From Ulota crispa (taxonomy: Eukaryota > Streptophyta > Bryopsida > Orthotrichales > Orthotrichaceae): DNA of 64,000 nt. Under the pieces are notes generated by a model. The model was not told where the DNA came from and searched no databases. It worked only from the letters and a program-made list of their open reading frames with translations. A program made the translations under genes and the position numbers. Positions 45,055-57,265 of this stretch are shown piece by piece. The DNA is taken from contig OY987244.1 in the NCBI GenBank assembly GCA_963920765.1, positions 8,496,501 to 8,560,500 on the forward strand, in the 5' to 3' direction. Every line of letters begins with the position of its first letter. Position 1 is the first letter of the stretch.

Positions 45055-45072
45055 GTTTAGGGTTTAGGGTTT
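45055..45072 (+). promoter_or_regulatory. Telo-box array, distal
   Basis: GTTTAGGGTTTAGGGTTT, about 190 bp before the TRM6 start. It is an exact reverse complement of the proximal array at 45204-45221. In plants such telo boxes (AAACCCTAA) are enriched in promoters of translation-related genes, which suits a tRNA-modifying enzyme. Confidence 0.65.
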
Positions 45073-45203
45073 CCCCAAAGTCCCGATTGTTGAGTTGCTG
45101 CTGTGTCCTTTTTTTATCATTTGAAAGTGGCTGTACAAACGCTGGGTGCCGCGTGAATCATGGTTATCTTGCAACTGCAAAGAAATATAGCCCGTTTTTC
45201 GTT

Positions 45204-45221
45204 AAACCCTAAACCCTAAAC
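45204..45221 (-). promoter_or_regulatory. Telo-box array, proximal
   Basis: AAACCCTAAACCCTAAAC, 37 bp before the TRM6 ATG, so probably in the core promoter or leader. With the distal array it forms an 18-bp perfect inverted repeat separated by 131 bp. Confidence 0.65.
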
Positions 45222-45258
45222 GTTTGGTCGATTCAGATTGGACAAACGGAGAGAAACT

Positions 45259-48200
45259 ATGATTACTCCAGGTTGCGCAGTGCTTCTGGACATCAACAAT
45301 GGAGACAAGCTCACCTTTGCGCATCTGAATAAGAACGCGTAAGTCTATTATTCCATGCGGGTCACTTTTGTTTTTGTTGTGAGCACGCTTTTTTAGGGTT
45401 AGGTTTTTTATTTCATTACGAGTTGTTTGATATTTGTGCTTTTTGGGGTTTCCTGGAAATCAGAAGCGTGAAAATTGCGAACACCAAATGCTTGCTTGAT
45501 GCGCTCGTTGGTCATCCGTTTGGATCTGTTTTTGAGGTCCAATCTGGACCTAAAGGAGCTTCTTTTGTACGCGTTTTCCCTATTGGTGCAGGTTAGGGTT
45601 TCCTCTTCATTCTCAATCTGCATTACCCCTGAATGCTTCATATATTAGTAGGAAGCTTACTTTGGAGTGGATTACCTTAATTTGATACTCATGTTTCTCT
45701 TTTTCAAACTTGTAGGACATGGTTTCTTCTTTCTATTGATACATTGTTTTACCAGAAATTCCTAAATGATTCGTCTCAACTACTATATGTAAACAGGCTA
45801 TTTGAACGCTTAGAGAGTGCCATCCTAACCTACGGTGGCAAGCAGAGTATTCTGCGAAGTTGTTATGCCTGAGTGCAATATCAGTGATCGATTCTTGACT
45901 GTCTAGTCTAATTGTTCTTCTGCAGATTCACATGACGGGATTGCAGAGAGAGACGATGGAGATGCCGGGGCTCTTGATGAAGCGAAAAGCAAAGACAATC
46001 GAGCTCTGATCGACAACAATTCCGCACAGACACTTTCTTCCGAAGATATTACCAAAATGCGCACGTATGAATTTATCACCTAACTCGATTCTCCTAAATT
46101 TGCTATTTATCATCTTTTAAAGGACCTTGGAGTCCAAATTAGGTCTCATGCTTTTTAAGCAGTTTTGAGTAGGTAAGATGGGGTTTCCTTTCTTCCAATT
46201 TTATTGATTTATTGACCAACATATGCAGTGTTCTTCACTGAATGTATGGTTCTAAAGTTTGTCCCCATCCGAGTTATGTTTTTTGCAATCTGATTAATTT
46301 TATTGGTCGTTTTATAACCACGAATACTTGGTTATTTAAGGTTAAACGCCCTTGTTTTTATGCATGGTTTTGCGCTGTATTAGTGTAGATTAGTGCGGAT
46401 ATCAAAATCATAGTCAACTTCTCTTTGGAGAATATGTTGCTCGGATCATTATGTTAGATGCTTGCTTATCCCCGTGATTTGTTCTGCAGAGAGGGGGTCT
46501 CTGGGAAGGCAATAATGAAGGCTTTGGTTGCAAATAGTGCTACTTTCCATACGAAGACGGCATTCTCACAGGTTTTTTTATATTTCTTTTGTCCAGTTGC
46601 AGCTTTGGTAGTAGGCGTGTGGAAAATCTTGTTCAACATGGGGCTGAGAACTTCTGACTAACAAGTTTGAGTGGCAGGAGAAGTATTTGCGAAAGAAGCA
46701 AAAGAAGTATGCGCCTCGGGTCGTTGCTAAACGGCCGTCCGCTAGAAGGTTAGAATTCTTAGTCTTGTGTTTTGTTTTTACATCATGGCAGCAACGAAGA
46801 GACCTTATAGTTGAACGAATAATTTTTTGTGCCGATTTTGTAAGTATGTTTCCAAATCTTTCTTTCAGTAAAACAAGATGTAGGTTATAGCTCTAATGAG
46901 TTCCTACTTGTGTTGTGTACAGTGTTTGTGAGGCCTATTTTGCCAAAGACCCCAACAAAATAGGGTTAAGTGTTTTTTTCACCTCTCCATGTTTTTTGCA
47001 TGGTGTCTATATGCTAGTTTTTGCATGGCGACAAGGAACGGTGATCGTGTTTTTTGAATTACAACTAGTTTTATTGCGCCCTTCAATGTGCGGATGCTTT
47101 GTAGCTCTTTAGAATGAAAATTCTTTGTTATTCTTTTGTTCTATGTGTGACATTACAGAGTTTGCCAGATTTTCTTTGTGCCAGGCATTTACGAATGGAC
47201 ATGTTGGCACTTATACTTTCACTTGCAAACGTTGGAGCCAATGCTGAAGTTCTTGTTTTGGATATGTTTGGAGGCCTCCTTACTGCCTCTGTAGCTGAAC
47301 GATTAGGAGGTAACGTAGTCGCACTGGTTGATTGTTCACTACTTCTCAGGATTTTATAGTATAAATAAGATCTATGACATACTTTGTTCTTCAGGAGTTA
47401 ATGCTAGGGTCCATTCTTCATTGTGGAGGTTTTAATGGAGCTGAAGGTTGAGGTGCAGTTTGCCTGGATTGCAACAGCTGAGGAATATCGGTTGATGGTG
47501 ATGTAGGGTATGGGTCTGTCTGCAGCACATTCCACACAAGCAGGCCGCAGACTATTGACATGGTGCGGCTTTTCAATTTCGATGCGGCTACATCCAGCAG
47601 GTGATCCATTGTCTCCTCTTAGGTGCTGTATTCTTGGTCGAAGTGTTCCCACGTCCCATCCTGCGCTGTATTAACCTGGTAAAAATAGCTATGTTATTTT
47701 TTTAAATGTTCTAGTAATTAATAATCACTGCTCCAGAACACATCTGCCATTGGTTCATGTAGAGTATTCTTCTTCTTTGCATTGATATGTTACACTATCT
47801 TTCCTGAAACTTTTTCAATGAATACCAATTGGGTGAAGTGGGAATTTCAAAGCATTCATCATTCAACTGGTTGAGCTTGGTTGAGCATGTAGGGTTTTGG
47901 TTCACGTGTTTCACTAAGCGAATTTCTTCAAATTCTCAGGGTGGTGCGGGCTTCTGCGTCACAGCTGATTTCAGCCAGAAGTGCGAAGGTAAAGCTGTGC
48001 ACTGAGTCCGAGTTGAAGGGAATGGATGGAGAAGATGATATCAAAGTTATACTGAACGAGCCTCATGACCTTTCTACAAGTGGTAAGCCTTTTATTACGA
48101 GCAGTAGAAGTTTCCAAGGCTATATAGTCTGCTCTCAGGGTTGACATTGTCGTTGTTTTGAGTGCATTTCGCTAACCTGGAACCTTTCGGTAGAACTTCC

Positions 48201-49529
48201 AATCTACGTGCAAATATTGATTGGGACTGGTGTAACACCTGCAGTTAATCCCATGGAGATGGAAAAACCACTGGATGACTGGACAACAAGCTCAAGCGAC
48301 AAGGCAGAAGTGTGTCTTAGTGTTGAGAGCACAATTTTAGTAGAATCCATCGAGGTCAATGAAACAACAAATATTACACAAACAGAACAAACAGGTACTT
48401 AACAGATCTCTATATGAAACTCTAAATTTATTTCTCGGTGCAATCAAAGAGTCAGATCCTATTAACTGACTCTAAGGGTATCTATTTTTGCAGTCGTTGT
48501 TGCAGCAATGGTAGAAGATGTACCGAGGCCTGAAACTGAGCACCTATCAAAACGAAGCGCCCCATCCAGAATGAATGCTTCTGAACCTGGCAAGGCAATA
48601 AAACCTGGTAGGTTTGCTTCAGAAGAAGATATCAAGCGCTGGGCACATGAAGGGTTCACCAGGTAGGTGCCTAAAAACATTCTCTCTGGCGTATGATTCT
48701 GGTTCTCCCTCTCAATATTCTTCTCATTTGAGATGTGATTCATTGGACTCGCCTGGCTTGGTTGTGCTTGCAGCTTGATAGTAGGAGCTCCTTTCTTGTA
48801 TCCCTGGACAGTGGTAGAGAAGCTTCTACCATTACTCGCTCCCTCAGCGCCGTTTGTTGTCTACCATCCTTATTTGCAGGTACCGACTCTTGAACTTGTG
48901 CAACTTCGATGTTAATTCCAATTCTCTACTTCGAGGGAAAGATATTTCCCGACTCTAGCAACTGACTCTTTGCAGGCTTTAGCAGCATTTTTTGCTACTT
49001 ATTCTTGTTGCAGTGGTGTGTGTCTTGCACCGATTTGAAGGATTAACAATTTGTTCATGTGGACAGCCTCTTGCAGAATGCATGAATAAGTTGCAGACAG
49101 AGCGCATGGCAGTTGGTTTGCAGCTTCAAGAGCCTTGGCTCCGTGAATACCAGGTACGTTTCTGTCCTTGAAACTTCATATATTGGGAATGATTCTAGTT
49201 TTTAGCTTCCCCACTTATAAGAGTATGAATTGAAATATATGTGATGATAGTGTTCCGCAAGCTGCCAAAATCCTCAATTTATTATGTTGTTTAGACTAGC
49301 TCTTTTATATATTGATTTCCTGTGCTTTATAGTCGCGGTTAACTATTTGTTGGTAGGTAGTTGTCTTGACTTTCCATTTCTGACCAGTATGATGTTTTGC
49401 TAGACCTGATATTGATTAGAATTATACATGCTTCTAATGCAGGTTTTACCTTCAAGAACTCATCCAAACATGCAGATGAGTTCTACAGGAGGGTGGGTTC
49501 TCAGTGGCACATGTATAAACAAGACCTGA
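45259..49529 (+). CDS. TRM6: tRNA (adenine58-N1)-methyltransferase non-catalytic subunit TRM6/GCD10, 15 exons
   Basis: Exons: 45259-45338, 45464-45591, 45926-46064, 46490-46571, 46678-46748, 46923-46964, 47185-47309, 47395-47428, 47526-47600, 47940-48082, 48245-48394, 48494-48662, 48774-48879, 49067-49153, 49443-49529. All introns are GT-AG and all phases join, giving 505 residues ending in TGA. Family motifs: VLLDINNGDKLTFAHL at the N-terminus, NRALIDNNSAQTLSSEDI, GKAIMKALVANSATFHTKTA, EKYLRKKQKKY, LVLDMFGGLLTASVAERLGG, IDMVRLFNFD, then LIVGAPFLYPW and GGWVLSGT at the C-terminus. TRM6 pairs with catalytic TRM61 to methylate A58 of tRNAs in the nucleus and helps bind tRNA. Exon 8 is only 34 nt. 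Exon 11 could instead start at 48194, adding 17 codons in the same frame. Regulation is probably through the telo boxes upstream. The exon 8/9 junctions are the least certain. Confidence 0.9.
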
Positions 49530-50356
49530 AAGATGAATCGAGGATGTGAAGGCCATATTCCTAGACTCATTGTGATTTCTAATGTCCATCTGGAGTCAAC
49601 CCATTATGAATATATACTTTATCTTGGATTTGTTGATGGGTCTTTTTAAGTATATTTTTCTTATGCTTCTGAATGTGGTCTTGTCTAATAGTCCTTGTCT
49701 CAATTCAGAGGGTTCTTTGTACAGCAGCTGCCTTAGGGTATTTACCAATTGTTGCTCTTCTTTCACAAATGCTAGCCCTTCTTGATATAGGGATTTAATC
49801 GCCTGTACTTGCCTGATGACAGCATCTTTTAATTGGATAGTGTCCTTGACTTTTTCGGCACTTCGCTTATCTTGGTTGCAAACAATCTCTACTAATAACT
49901 GCAATGCAAATGGCCAAACGTCAATTTCTGAGCTATTAGTTAAGTTTGTTAACAACCTAATGAATCATAGTTGAACGGCTACATTATGGCCTTTTGGATT
50001 ATCTTGAAGTAATTACTGCATTACTTGTAGAGCTTTCCTATATTTGCAAAAAAAGAAACACACCATGAGAGTGGTGAGATGAACCTTTTGAAACATAGAT
50101 TCTTTATTGCTTTACATGTACTTGATGGTCCCAATCCCAACTCCCCAAACTAGCTCCTAAGCTGACATGTGACAAGATTTGTTTGTGCAAGTGGCATTCA
50201 CTACTCCACTTTGGGTTCACAATGAATGTGGACACCTCAAATATAGCTCAACTATATGGGTCAGTTTTCGGAACCGGTTGGAGAAAGGTGTACATACCTT
50301 AGTGTGATTTGAAATCATAGTACAAATTGAAATGTTGGAATTTAAATTAACACTGG
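49530..50356. other. TRM6 3' flank
   Basis: Probable 3' UTR then intergenic DNA. A minus-strand 119-codon frame (49596-49955) has a Gln/Glu/Leu-rich sequence with coiled-coil character (QAIKSLYQEGLAFVKEEQQL). It has no splice partners and no recognised family, so it is noted but not called as a gene. Confidence 0.35.
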
Positions 50357-51126
50357 CTAACCCCTAAAGGACCAAAGGTGTTCTTTGAGAAAGAAATTCA
50401 AAAATTGCCAACTTTTAGTGCATTGCTTGAAATTGAAAACAAAAACTTTATTTTTGAATAATTGTAAAATTTTATGTTAAACAACTACGTCAATGTGTGC
50501 TAAAGATTGTAAGATTATAACGTTTGAAGTGAAAAAAACAATTTTTTTCATTCATGCAAAACAGTATATGATGTTAGACTGTGAAAAATTAGAGACAAAC
50601 ATTTAGAATATGTGAAGAAAAGTTCAAGAGCTTTGAATTTATACACTACAAGAAAAACCATGGTTGAATCTACAAAGAGTTGACCATGGTTTTCTTGTAG
50701 TGATAGAATGAAAGATAATAGGGCCCAAAGTTAGAAGATTTTTTTATTTTTGAAATTGCCTAAACATAGTTAACAAATTTTAACTCCTCTTAGAATGTGA
50801 TGTGCAAGCTCTATTTTTTTATTTGTTTTTTGACAATTGTATACCAAATCATATTAGTTGCATAAATGCCAAATTTCAAAATTTGATGAGAGTTAGTATA
50901 AGATTCTCCAAAGATGCCCAAACTGCTTAAGCTACTCAAATTCTTTTAGGCAGCATAACATTTGAACCGGGCATCTGATTGGGGAAAAAATTAAATTTCC
51001 ACTTGAGGGACACATATTTGCACCTTGTGTAACAATTTTGAAAACATCCAAAAAAATTTGACTTTGTATGACCCTACCCAAGTTCTCAAGTGTTTGTTGA
51101 ATGGACACTTGGTCCTTTATGGTTAA
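50357..51126. mobile_element. piggyBac-like MITE (TTAA), copy 3
   Basis: Left CTAA (a mutated TTAA) followed by CCCCTAAAGGACCAAAG; right end CTTGGTCCTTTATGG followed by TTAA (51123-51126). The interior resembles copy 2 (GAAATTGAAAACAAAAACTT). It carries the micro-CACTA insertion listed next. Confidence 0.7.
50644..50702. mobile_element. 59-bp micro-CACTA element
   Basis: Starts CACTACAAGAAAAACCATGG and ends with the complement of CACTACAAGAAAACCATGG, leaving only about 20 bp between the arms. Flanked by ATA on both sides (50641-50643 and 50703-50705). The CACTACAAGAAA end and 3-bp duplication are those of plant CACTA transposons. Confidence 0.8.
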
Positions 51127-51387
51127 TTGTTGTAAGGAGCTTTCGGGGTACAAGATTTTTGTTTCCACTGCAAAAACTCACCTAGTTTATTTGTTTTGTT
51201 CACCATGCTTCTTTTTGTGATAAAACAGTGCTTGGTTATTTTGAACTCGGCTTAGAAATATTTAACTCTTTGATATTAATATTGTGTTGAAGGTTTTAAT
51301 CTATTGAGCAGATTGTATTAATTTTTGCTATTTATACGTTGGACATATAACGTTTTGTAAAACACAAAATTTTGTATAAAAGCTATA

Positions 51388-51911
51388 GGGAATTGATATA
51401 TGCACAGAGGGTTTGATGTATGCACACACATGTTTGATATATGCAAACATAGGGTTTGATATATGCACACATAGGGTTTGATATATGCACACATAGGGTT
51501 TGATATATGCACACATAGGGTTTGATATATGCACACATAGGGTTTGATGTATGCACACACAAAGTTTGATATATATGCACACGGGGGGTTAATTTAGATC
51601 TTTACCATCAACAAGCTGAATTTGGAAAGTTTGAATTCAATTTTGGATTTAGAGACTTTGATGTAGTTTAGAATCACAAAGGAGATTATAATTAAACAAT
51701 GTCTAGTGAAAAAGCTTAGTTTTTTTAAAACAATGGTAAAAGTAATAATATGCCCCCTAATTAAGCTTTTCCATTGGTTGTTGTTCAATTGTATTCTTCT
51801 TTGTGATTTTAAACTAAATCAAAGCATCAAAGTCCCAAATTTAGCTTGTTGATGGTAAATATTAAAAATTTACCCCCCATTGCACCCCGGAATGTGCATA
51901 TATCAGTTCCC
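51388..51911. mobile_element. MULE-like foldback element, copy 3 (inner form)
   Basis: Ends GGGAATTGATATATGCACA and the complement of GGGAACTGATATATGCACA. Arms are homologous to those at 13840, centred near 51745. No clear 9-bp duplication remains. The left subterminal zone is again expanded into a 22-bp tandem array. Confidence 0.75.
51408..51580. repeat. 22-bp minisatellite inside the foldback
   Basis: About eight copies of AGGGTTTGATATATGCACAC plus two bases. Same unit as at 13856-14054 but a different consensus (ATA versus CGG variant), so the two arrays expanded separately. Minus-strand ORFs here are repeat translations. Confidence 0.9.
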
Positions 51912-52861
51912 TAAATATGTCTTTTACAAATCTTTCACAAGCTTTCCAATCATTAATTTTTTTTTTTCAAACAACCTCTAAAAAGACCTTTACATTTTTG
52001 GTGATGAGTAGCATTTTCCTCTAAATCTTCTTTTCAAATGGTTCATTTTACCTCTCAAATAAATTTTACTTATAAAAAAAAGGTTGTTTCTTTAGTAGTT
52101 TTACTAATACCAAGTGACATTTTTTCAATACTGTGGTGCACTATTCTCATAGATTGTGTACTCATCGATGACTTATGTGATCTTGAGATTGCAAAATTTG
52201 TATATAAATGTTTTACTTTATTCAACAATAATACTCAGATGAACTAGTTGAATTGAAGGGAACCACTTGATATCTTTTACCATTTGTATTGTATTGTTTG
52301 ATAAACTTTATTTTTTACAATATTTGTAACACACTTCTCCATCTTTATCATAAAAATTTTGAGATATGTATACAGTGAAATAGAATTTGTGTTTGAATTT
52401 ACATAAATAGATACTTGTCACTCTAAGCTATTTTTCTTCAATCTAAGCAAATTTCAGTCATGCTTGGCAAGTTGCAATCCTACTCGACCTAATTTTTTTT
52501 TCATAATTAAGAAATTACAAGGCAAGATCAAAAAATGTCAAACACAAATTAAGTATAAAAAGATCTCAACCGTTCTACCTTTTCAACCTCAACCCTTCAA
52601 TTTGCAGCTGATATATAGGAAAAATTTATATGTGCATCAACTTTTGAACTTTCACATTTGCAGTATTTTAAGAATAATCAATTGTAAAAATACCAAATTG
52701 TTACAAATATGAAAGCATATTTTTTTATTGCTTTTTATTTGATTGGATTTTTTGAGAACCAAAATTATGGAATGTACAAGAGATTCAACAAAAAGAGAAC
52801 CATGTCAAAGTCGCAAATTGGAGGAAACTTCTCATTAAACTTGATTTACTTACAATCATAG
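51912..52861. other. Intergenic, upstream of the coiled-coil gene
   Basis: No domain or element recognised. AT-rich with short ORFs. A CAG/TAG-like acceptor directly precedes the next gene's ATG (52859-52861), so a 5' UTR exon may lie within. Confidence 0.35.
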
Positions 52862-54213
52862 ATGGCAGAAAAGAAAAGAATCAGTGCAACAAGTAAGAAT
52901 ATTGAAATCAAGAAAGTAATACACAATGGGCCTACAAGTAAGCAAGCTTTTAAAAAAGTAGAAGAAGAACAACGTGCTCGGCTTGCCAAACAAAGAAAAG
53001 TAGAAGAAGAGTGGCTACACAGACTTATTCAAAGGGAAGAAGATCGCAAGAAACGTATCCAGGTGTTTATTCTTTCACACATTCAAGTCCAAATTCATGA
53101 ATTATATACTGAATTTATAATTCATTGATTTAATTAGGCTCTTCTGGCATAATAGTTTAAATATGGTTCATGCGCAGAAAACCAATACAAACGAAGAAGA
53201 TAAGAAGACAGTTCAAATTGCAAACGTCAACAAAAAGAGTGAAATGGACACACGGCAAAAAGTTATTAAGAATTTAGAAGTAGAGCAGCAACAAATAAGT
53301 GCTCAAATGAAGCGTGTAAAGGTGAAACTCTAACTATTTTGTATCACATAGGATACAGCAAATATCTTTAATGTTATAGCAAATTTTGTTATACATATGA
53401 TTTTGTAATTGTGCATTGGTCTTAATCAATTTGCTCTTAGAATACCTAAAATTCATGCTTGAAGTGAATAATATTGCTATAAGATAAATCTATAAAAGAA
53501 GGGAATTACTATTGTGACACCCTAAATTGCTAACGGGACACACCCTTTAAGCATAAAAATGTGATTTTTATTTGTGGATTTGCTGATTTTTTTATTTTGA
53601 TCAAAAGATTTGTTTCACCTTTATCATTCTAAGGCTCTACTAAAAAAAATATTGGTGTGCTTAAATTTCAAACTAAAAATATAAGACTTTTGAGTTACAT
53701 AAAGCAAAAGTATATCAAAAAATAGTTTTAGTGCAATTATATATATATTTTTTTTTTGTATTTGTCATTTTTTCTTTTAGGAGATGATAATGTTGTGATT
53801 GAATGAATGATGGACCACTTAATAAATCAAAAATAGCACTAAATTATCAAATTTCATACTCAAAGGGGTGTCCCTTTAGCAATTTAGGGTGTTGCTATAG
53901 TAATTCCCTAAAAGAAAACCAACGTATTCAACTATATTTGTATAATCTACTATTTCAAATAATCTTTAGCTTGTCTAGTTGAAAGTCCTCATGAAAATCA
54001 TATATGCATGAGGTATGAATTTTTTATTTGCAATGAAAACTAATAAATCATGTCTACTTTACTTTTTTTATACAGGCCATACATAGAACCCAAACACTGG
54101 GTAGAATCAATGAAGAAACGGAATGTACATCATTTCGAAATCAAAGCACCGTAGCCCATCAACCTTCAAGGGTTTCACCTCGTAGGATCTATGTATCAAG
54201 TTCATTTGGATAG
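52862..54213 (+). CDS. Charged coiled-coil protein, unknown function, three exons
   Basis: Exons 52862-53062, 53178-53321 and 54076-54213 (67, 48 and 45 codons plus stop). All junctions are GT-AG in phase 0, giving 160 residues. Residues 25-67 are Lys/Glu/Arg-rich with heptad-like spacing (FKKVEEEQRARLAKQRKVEE). Residues 68-115 continue as a charged helix. The C-terminus is Ser/Arg-rich (SRVSPRRIYVSS) and basic. No enzyme motif, signal peptide or membrane segment. Intron 2 hosts the MITE at 53501-53908. Exons are richer in coding-like codons than the introns, and the joined frame has no stop, which is the support for a real gene. It may have further exons, and the family is not recognised. 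Confidence 0.6.
53501..53908. mobile_element. GGGAAT MITE, copy 2, inside an intron
   Basis: Ends GGGAATTACTATTGTGACAC and the complement of GGGAATTACTATAGCAACAC, pairing over about 45 bp. TAAAAGAA flanks both sides exactly (53493-53500 and 53909-53916), an 8-bp duplication. It lies in intron 2 of the coiled-coil gene. Related in reverse to 26448-26831. Confidence 0.8.
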
Positions 54214-56337
54214 CACATTTTCACTTTGAAATCTCCCCATTCGAAACAATTGAGTTGAATATAAGCTTTTCAAGCAATTGATAGTAAGACTTTTGCCACA
54301 ATCAATTTGTGGATGTATTTTTAACAAGTCAAAAGGTATTTATCACTGGTATAGCTTGACTTTGCTCTCCATTCACCAAATCTTACAAAGTCTGTATTAT
54401 GACGTAATGGTACTTGATAAAGATATCTAAAATGTAGAGAATGGCATGTGTTTGGACACCCATTTTAGGTAAGTCAAATATTTTCAAACATGTACAAAAA
54501 TTCAAGTAAAGCCTATCCTCTAAGAGCTAAAACCTTGAAAGATAATTTGATTACTTAGAATTTCGAAGTAACAAACTCTTAATCCACATTTTGTTCAAAA
54601 AATATAAATTTTCTTTTTATGAACTTAAATCTTCACCTAACGATTATGCATTTATACCTCAATTCCTTGTTTTAGATTTTTGTGACCAATAAATCCATTA
54701 AGAATAAGAGTTTATTTGTTTTTTGAATATCCTTCAAATAGATGGTTGTTGATAAGTAGTGATTTAAAAGCATGAAAAATCCAAAATAATTCAGTAGTGC
54801 AAGTTTCTCATGTAAAACTTGTAAGAATGCAATACCTTCAAGAGGATAATTTGGATCCATTACATAACAGGTTCAAAATTTGAGAAAGAAGGCAAACATT
54901 CCTGATTTAAATTTCAAATCATGCCTCATTCTGTTGAATGTAAAATTGTACTATTATTAACACCTTTTTGAAGTTGTTATGCAAAAGGTATGGGACAATG
55001 GCCCTCTGCCATTTTATCATTTAGGTGTAAAAATTCAGCCACGTGTAATCTTTTGTTTAATTTACGTTTAGACTATTTTGGAAAGCACCCCGAAGTATAT
55101 AAAAAATCGACGCATTCGTAAAATGATAAACTTTCCATAGGATGCTCAGGTAAAGAGTTTTTTTGTGGAAACAATAAGTTCATTTTTTACTTATTTTAGA
55201 CACAAAGTTATTGATACTTGAGGTTTATCTAATATAAAAGGATTCATTTTCTGATTACCTTATGTCGAAATTCATAAATTTAATTGCTTGGAGAAAGAAA
55301 GATGTTCTTTTCATCATTTTCAACAGTTGTGTTTTTTTACAGTGAAGATCAAGAGCTAATGAGTTGTGGTATAACTTTCAAAAAGTTATTCATTAGGAAA
55401 TACTGAAGAAAATTGCACATGTGTGATATGTTTTTGAGGGACGTAAGAATCCCTTTGAGGTCTGTTTTTTCTTCATAAAATTTCTATCCATATACGCGTT
55501 TTAAAGATTGAGTATCCTATATATGAAAAGTGGCATATTTCTAACTGTTTTGGTGACCTTGAGATTTCAACCCATTATTCCGGAAGAAACTAAAAATTTA
55601 AAAGAACAAATCTCCATGTACGTCCAACTTTACATAATACCAGATCTATATGAGAGGTATCTACATAAGATTTTGAAGATTTCTTGCACACGTAAGTTAT
55701 AAACTTCATATTTCGTATCCATTTTTTTGGTACAGATTTTAGAAAGGTGAAGAAAGTCATACATTACAAAGTGGAAAGATGCTAAAAATTATCTTTTTTT
55801 TAAGACTGAGGCTCATTTTATTTGCACAAGAGTACATACAAAATTAATTTCTTGTAAGAATTTGGAATGATGATAAAATAGATCTACGTATTCTTTTCCA
55901 AAACCTGTAAAACTGAGGGGGATTTTCTGGAGTATCAAGGTGGAATAACTTATCCCTTTCGAACTAAATTCCTTTGATGATGGAATTGAATAATCCTAAG
56001 AGCCTTAATTTGGACAAATTGGAAGGCAACCTTAAATGTAAAGCTTGTGATAGGAAGAAAATTTTAATCTTAATTTTCTTGTAAGAATCCAAGCTCAAAA
56101 GTTGTGGCTCCTCACGTTGGTTGTAGCTAAGCTTCACTTATAGGAATTAAGTGTTGAAAGTGGAGACTAAAAAACAAAACACTCATGAAATTATAACAAG
56201 CCGTAAATTGTTGGAGAGTTAAAGAGATAAGCAATATAAATTGATAAAGTTCGTTTGTTATAACTTTGTGTTTTAAAACTTATGATTAGTTCAAAAAGTG
56301 AGAGTCTCACTCAAATCTGTTATCTGAATGACTAGTA
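54214..56337. other. Intergenic
   Basis: AT-rich, no gene or repeat boundary recognised. A 64-codon frame at 55508-55702 has no domain. Confidence 0.35.
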
Positions 56338-57265
56338 TTTACCCCTAAAGGACCATTGTCAGTTCAGGGGACATTTGGGATTTTGGGCGTGTATCTATGG
56401 TTAAACTACTTTGCATGATTTTATGAAATTTTTATTGAAGGTGAGGAATTCAAAGATCTGCGTGGGAATGTAATTTTTTCTTCATTTTGACATTTATTGA
56501 AGAAGTTATGCATGAATATCTTGAAAATGCTACTCCTTGGGCAGCCAAAAACTTCTTTAAATTTTTTATTTTTTTCAAATAAAAATTTGAAATAGGTTCT
56601 TTAGACTTATATAGACGTGGGGAGCTTTAAATCATTCAATTTTGATAAATGAGATGAAAGTTATGAGAAGTTTTTATTTACATGCAGTTCTAGATTCTCT
56701 ACTCTAAAATAAACTTTGAAGTCCTTTATTTTACTCAATTTTTATTATTTTGGAAAAAAAACAAAACCAAATGATATAGATTGTTTATCACAACATTATC
56801 ACCTTTGGGATTTGCATTTTTCATTTTAATAATTAAATTCTCAACAATTTAGTGTTTTGACTCATTCTCAAATTCTTTTTAATTACTATCTTTTCCCATG
56901 TGTTGTATAGTTCCAATCGATTTGAAAACTCTCCCACACATGCCTAACTTGGTCTCCTACATGGGAAAAATAAATCCTCAACTTTGTGTAGAGTAATTTT
57001 TTTGATCTAAGAGTGGTGAAAGCCTTTTGAAATTTTTGGGTAGCAGCAAAAAAACTTTTTTTTTGCAATTCAGATGTAAATATCTCACTCATTTTTGTGT
57101 AGATTGAGCTGATTTTTTACCATGTGTACCTCTTGTAGTCTACTATAAGATTTTAGGGTTGAATTCTTGTAAAAAACTTCTTTCTTACCATTGTACTTGC
57201 TTCTCCAAAAGTGGCAATTTTTAGTGATTTTTGCAGAAAAAATGGCTTGATCCTTTCGGGGTTAA
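56338..57265. mobile_element. piggyBac-like MITE (TTAA), copy 4
   Basis: Left TTTA (mutated TTAA) followed by CCCCTAAAGGACCA; right end TGATCCTTTCGGGG followed by TTAA (57262-57265). Interior is the reverse complement of copy 2 in part (CTTTGAAGTCCTTTATTTTA). 928 bp, non-coding. Confidence 0.7.

Noticed and set aside
45055-45221. Interstitial telomere or chromosome end
   Set aside because: Only 2.5 units each, in inverted pair, placed in a promoter; no long arrays.
51318-51582. Three minus-strand ORFs rich in CVHISNPMCAYIKP-type repeats
   Set aside because: Same cause, the 22-bp array inside the second foldback copy.
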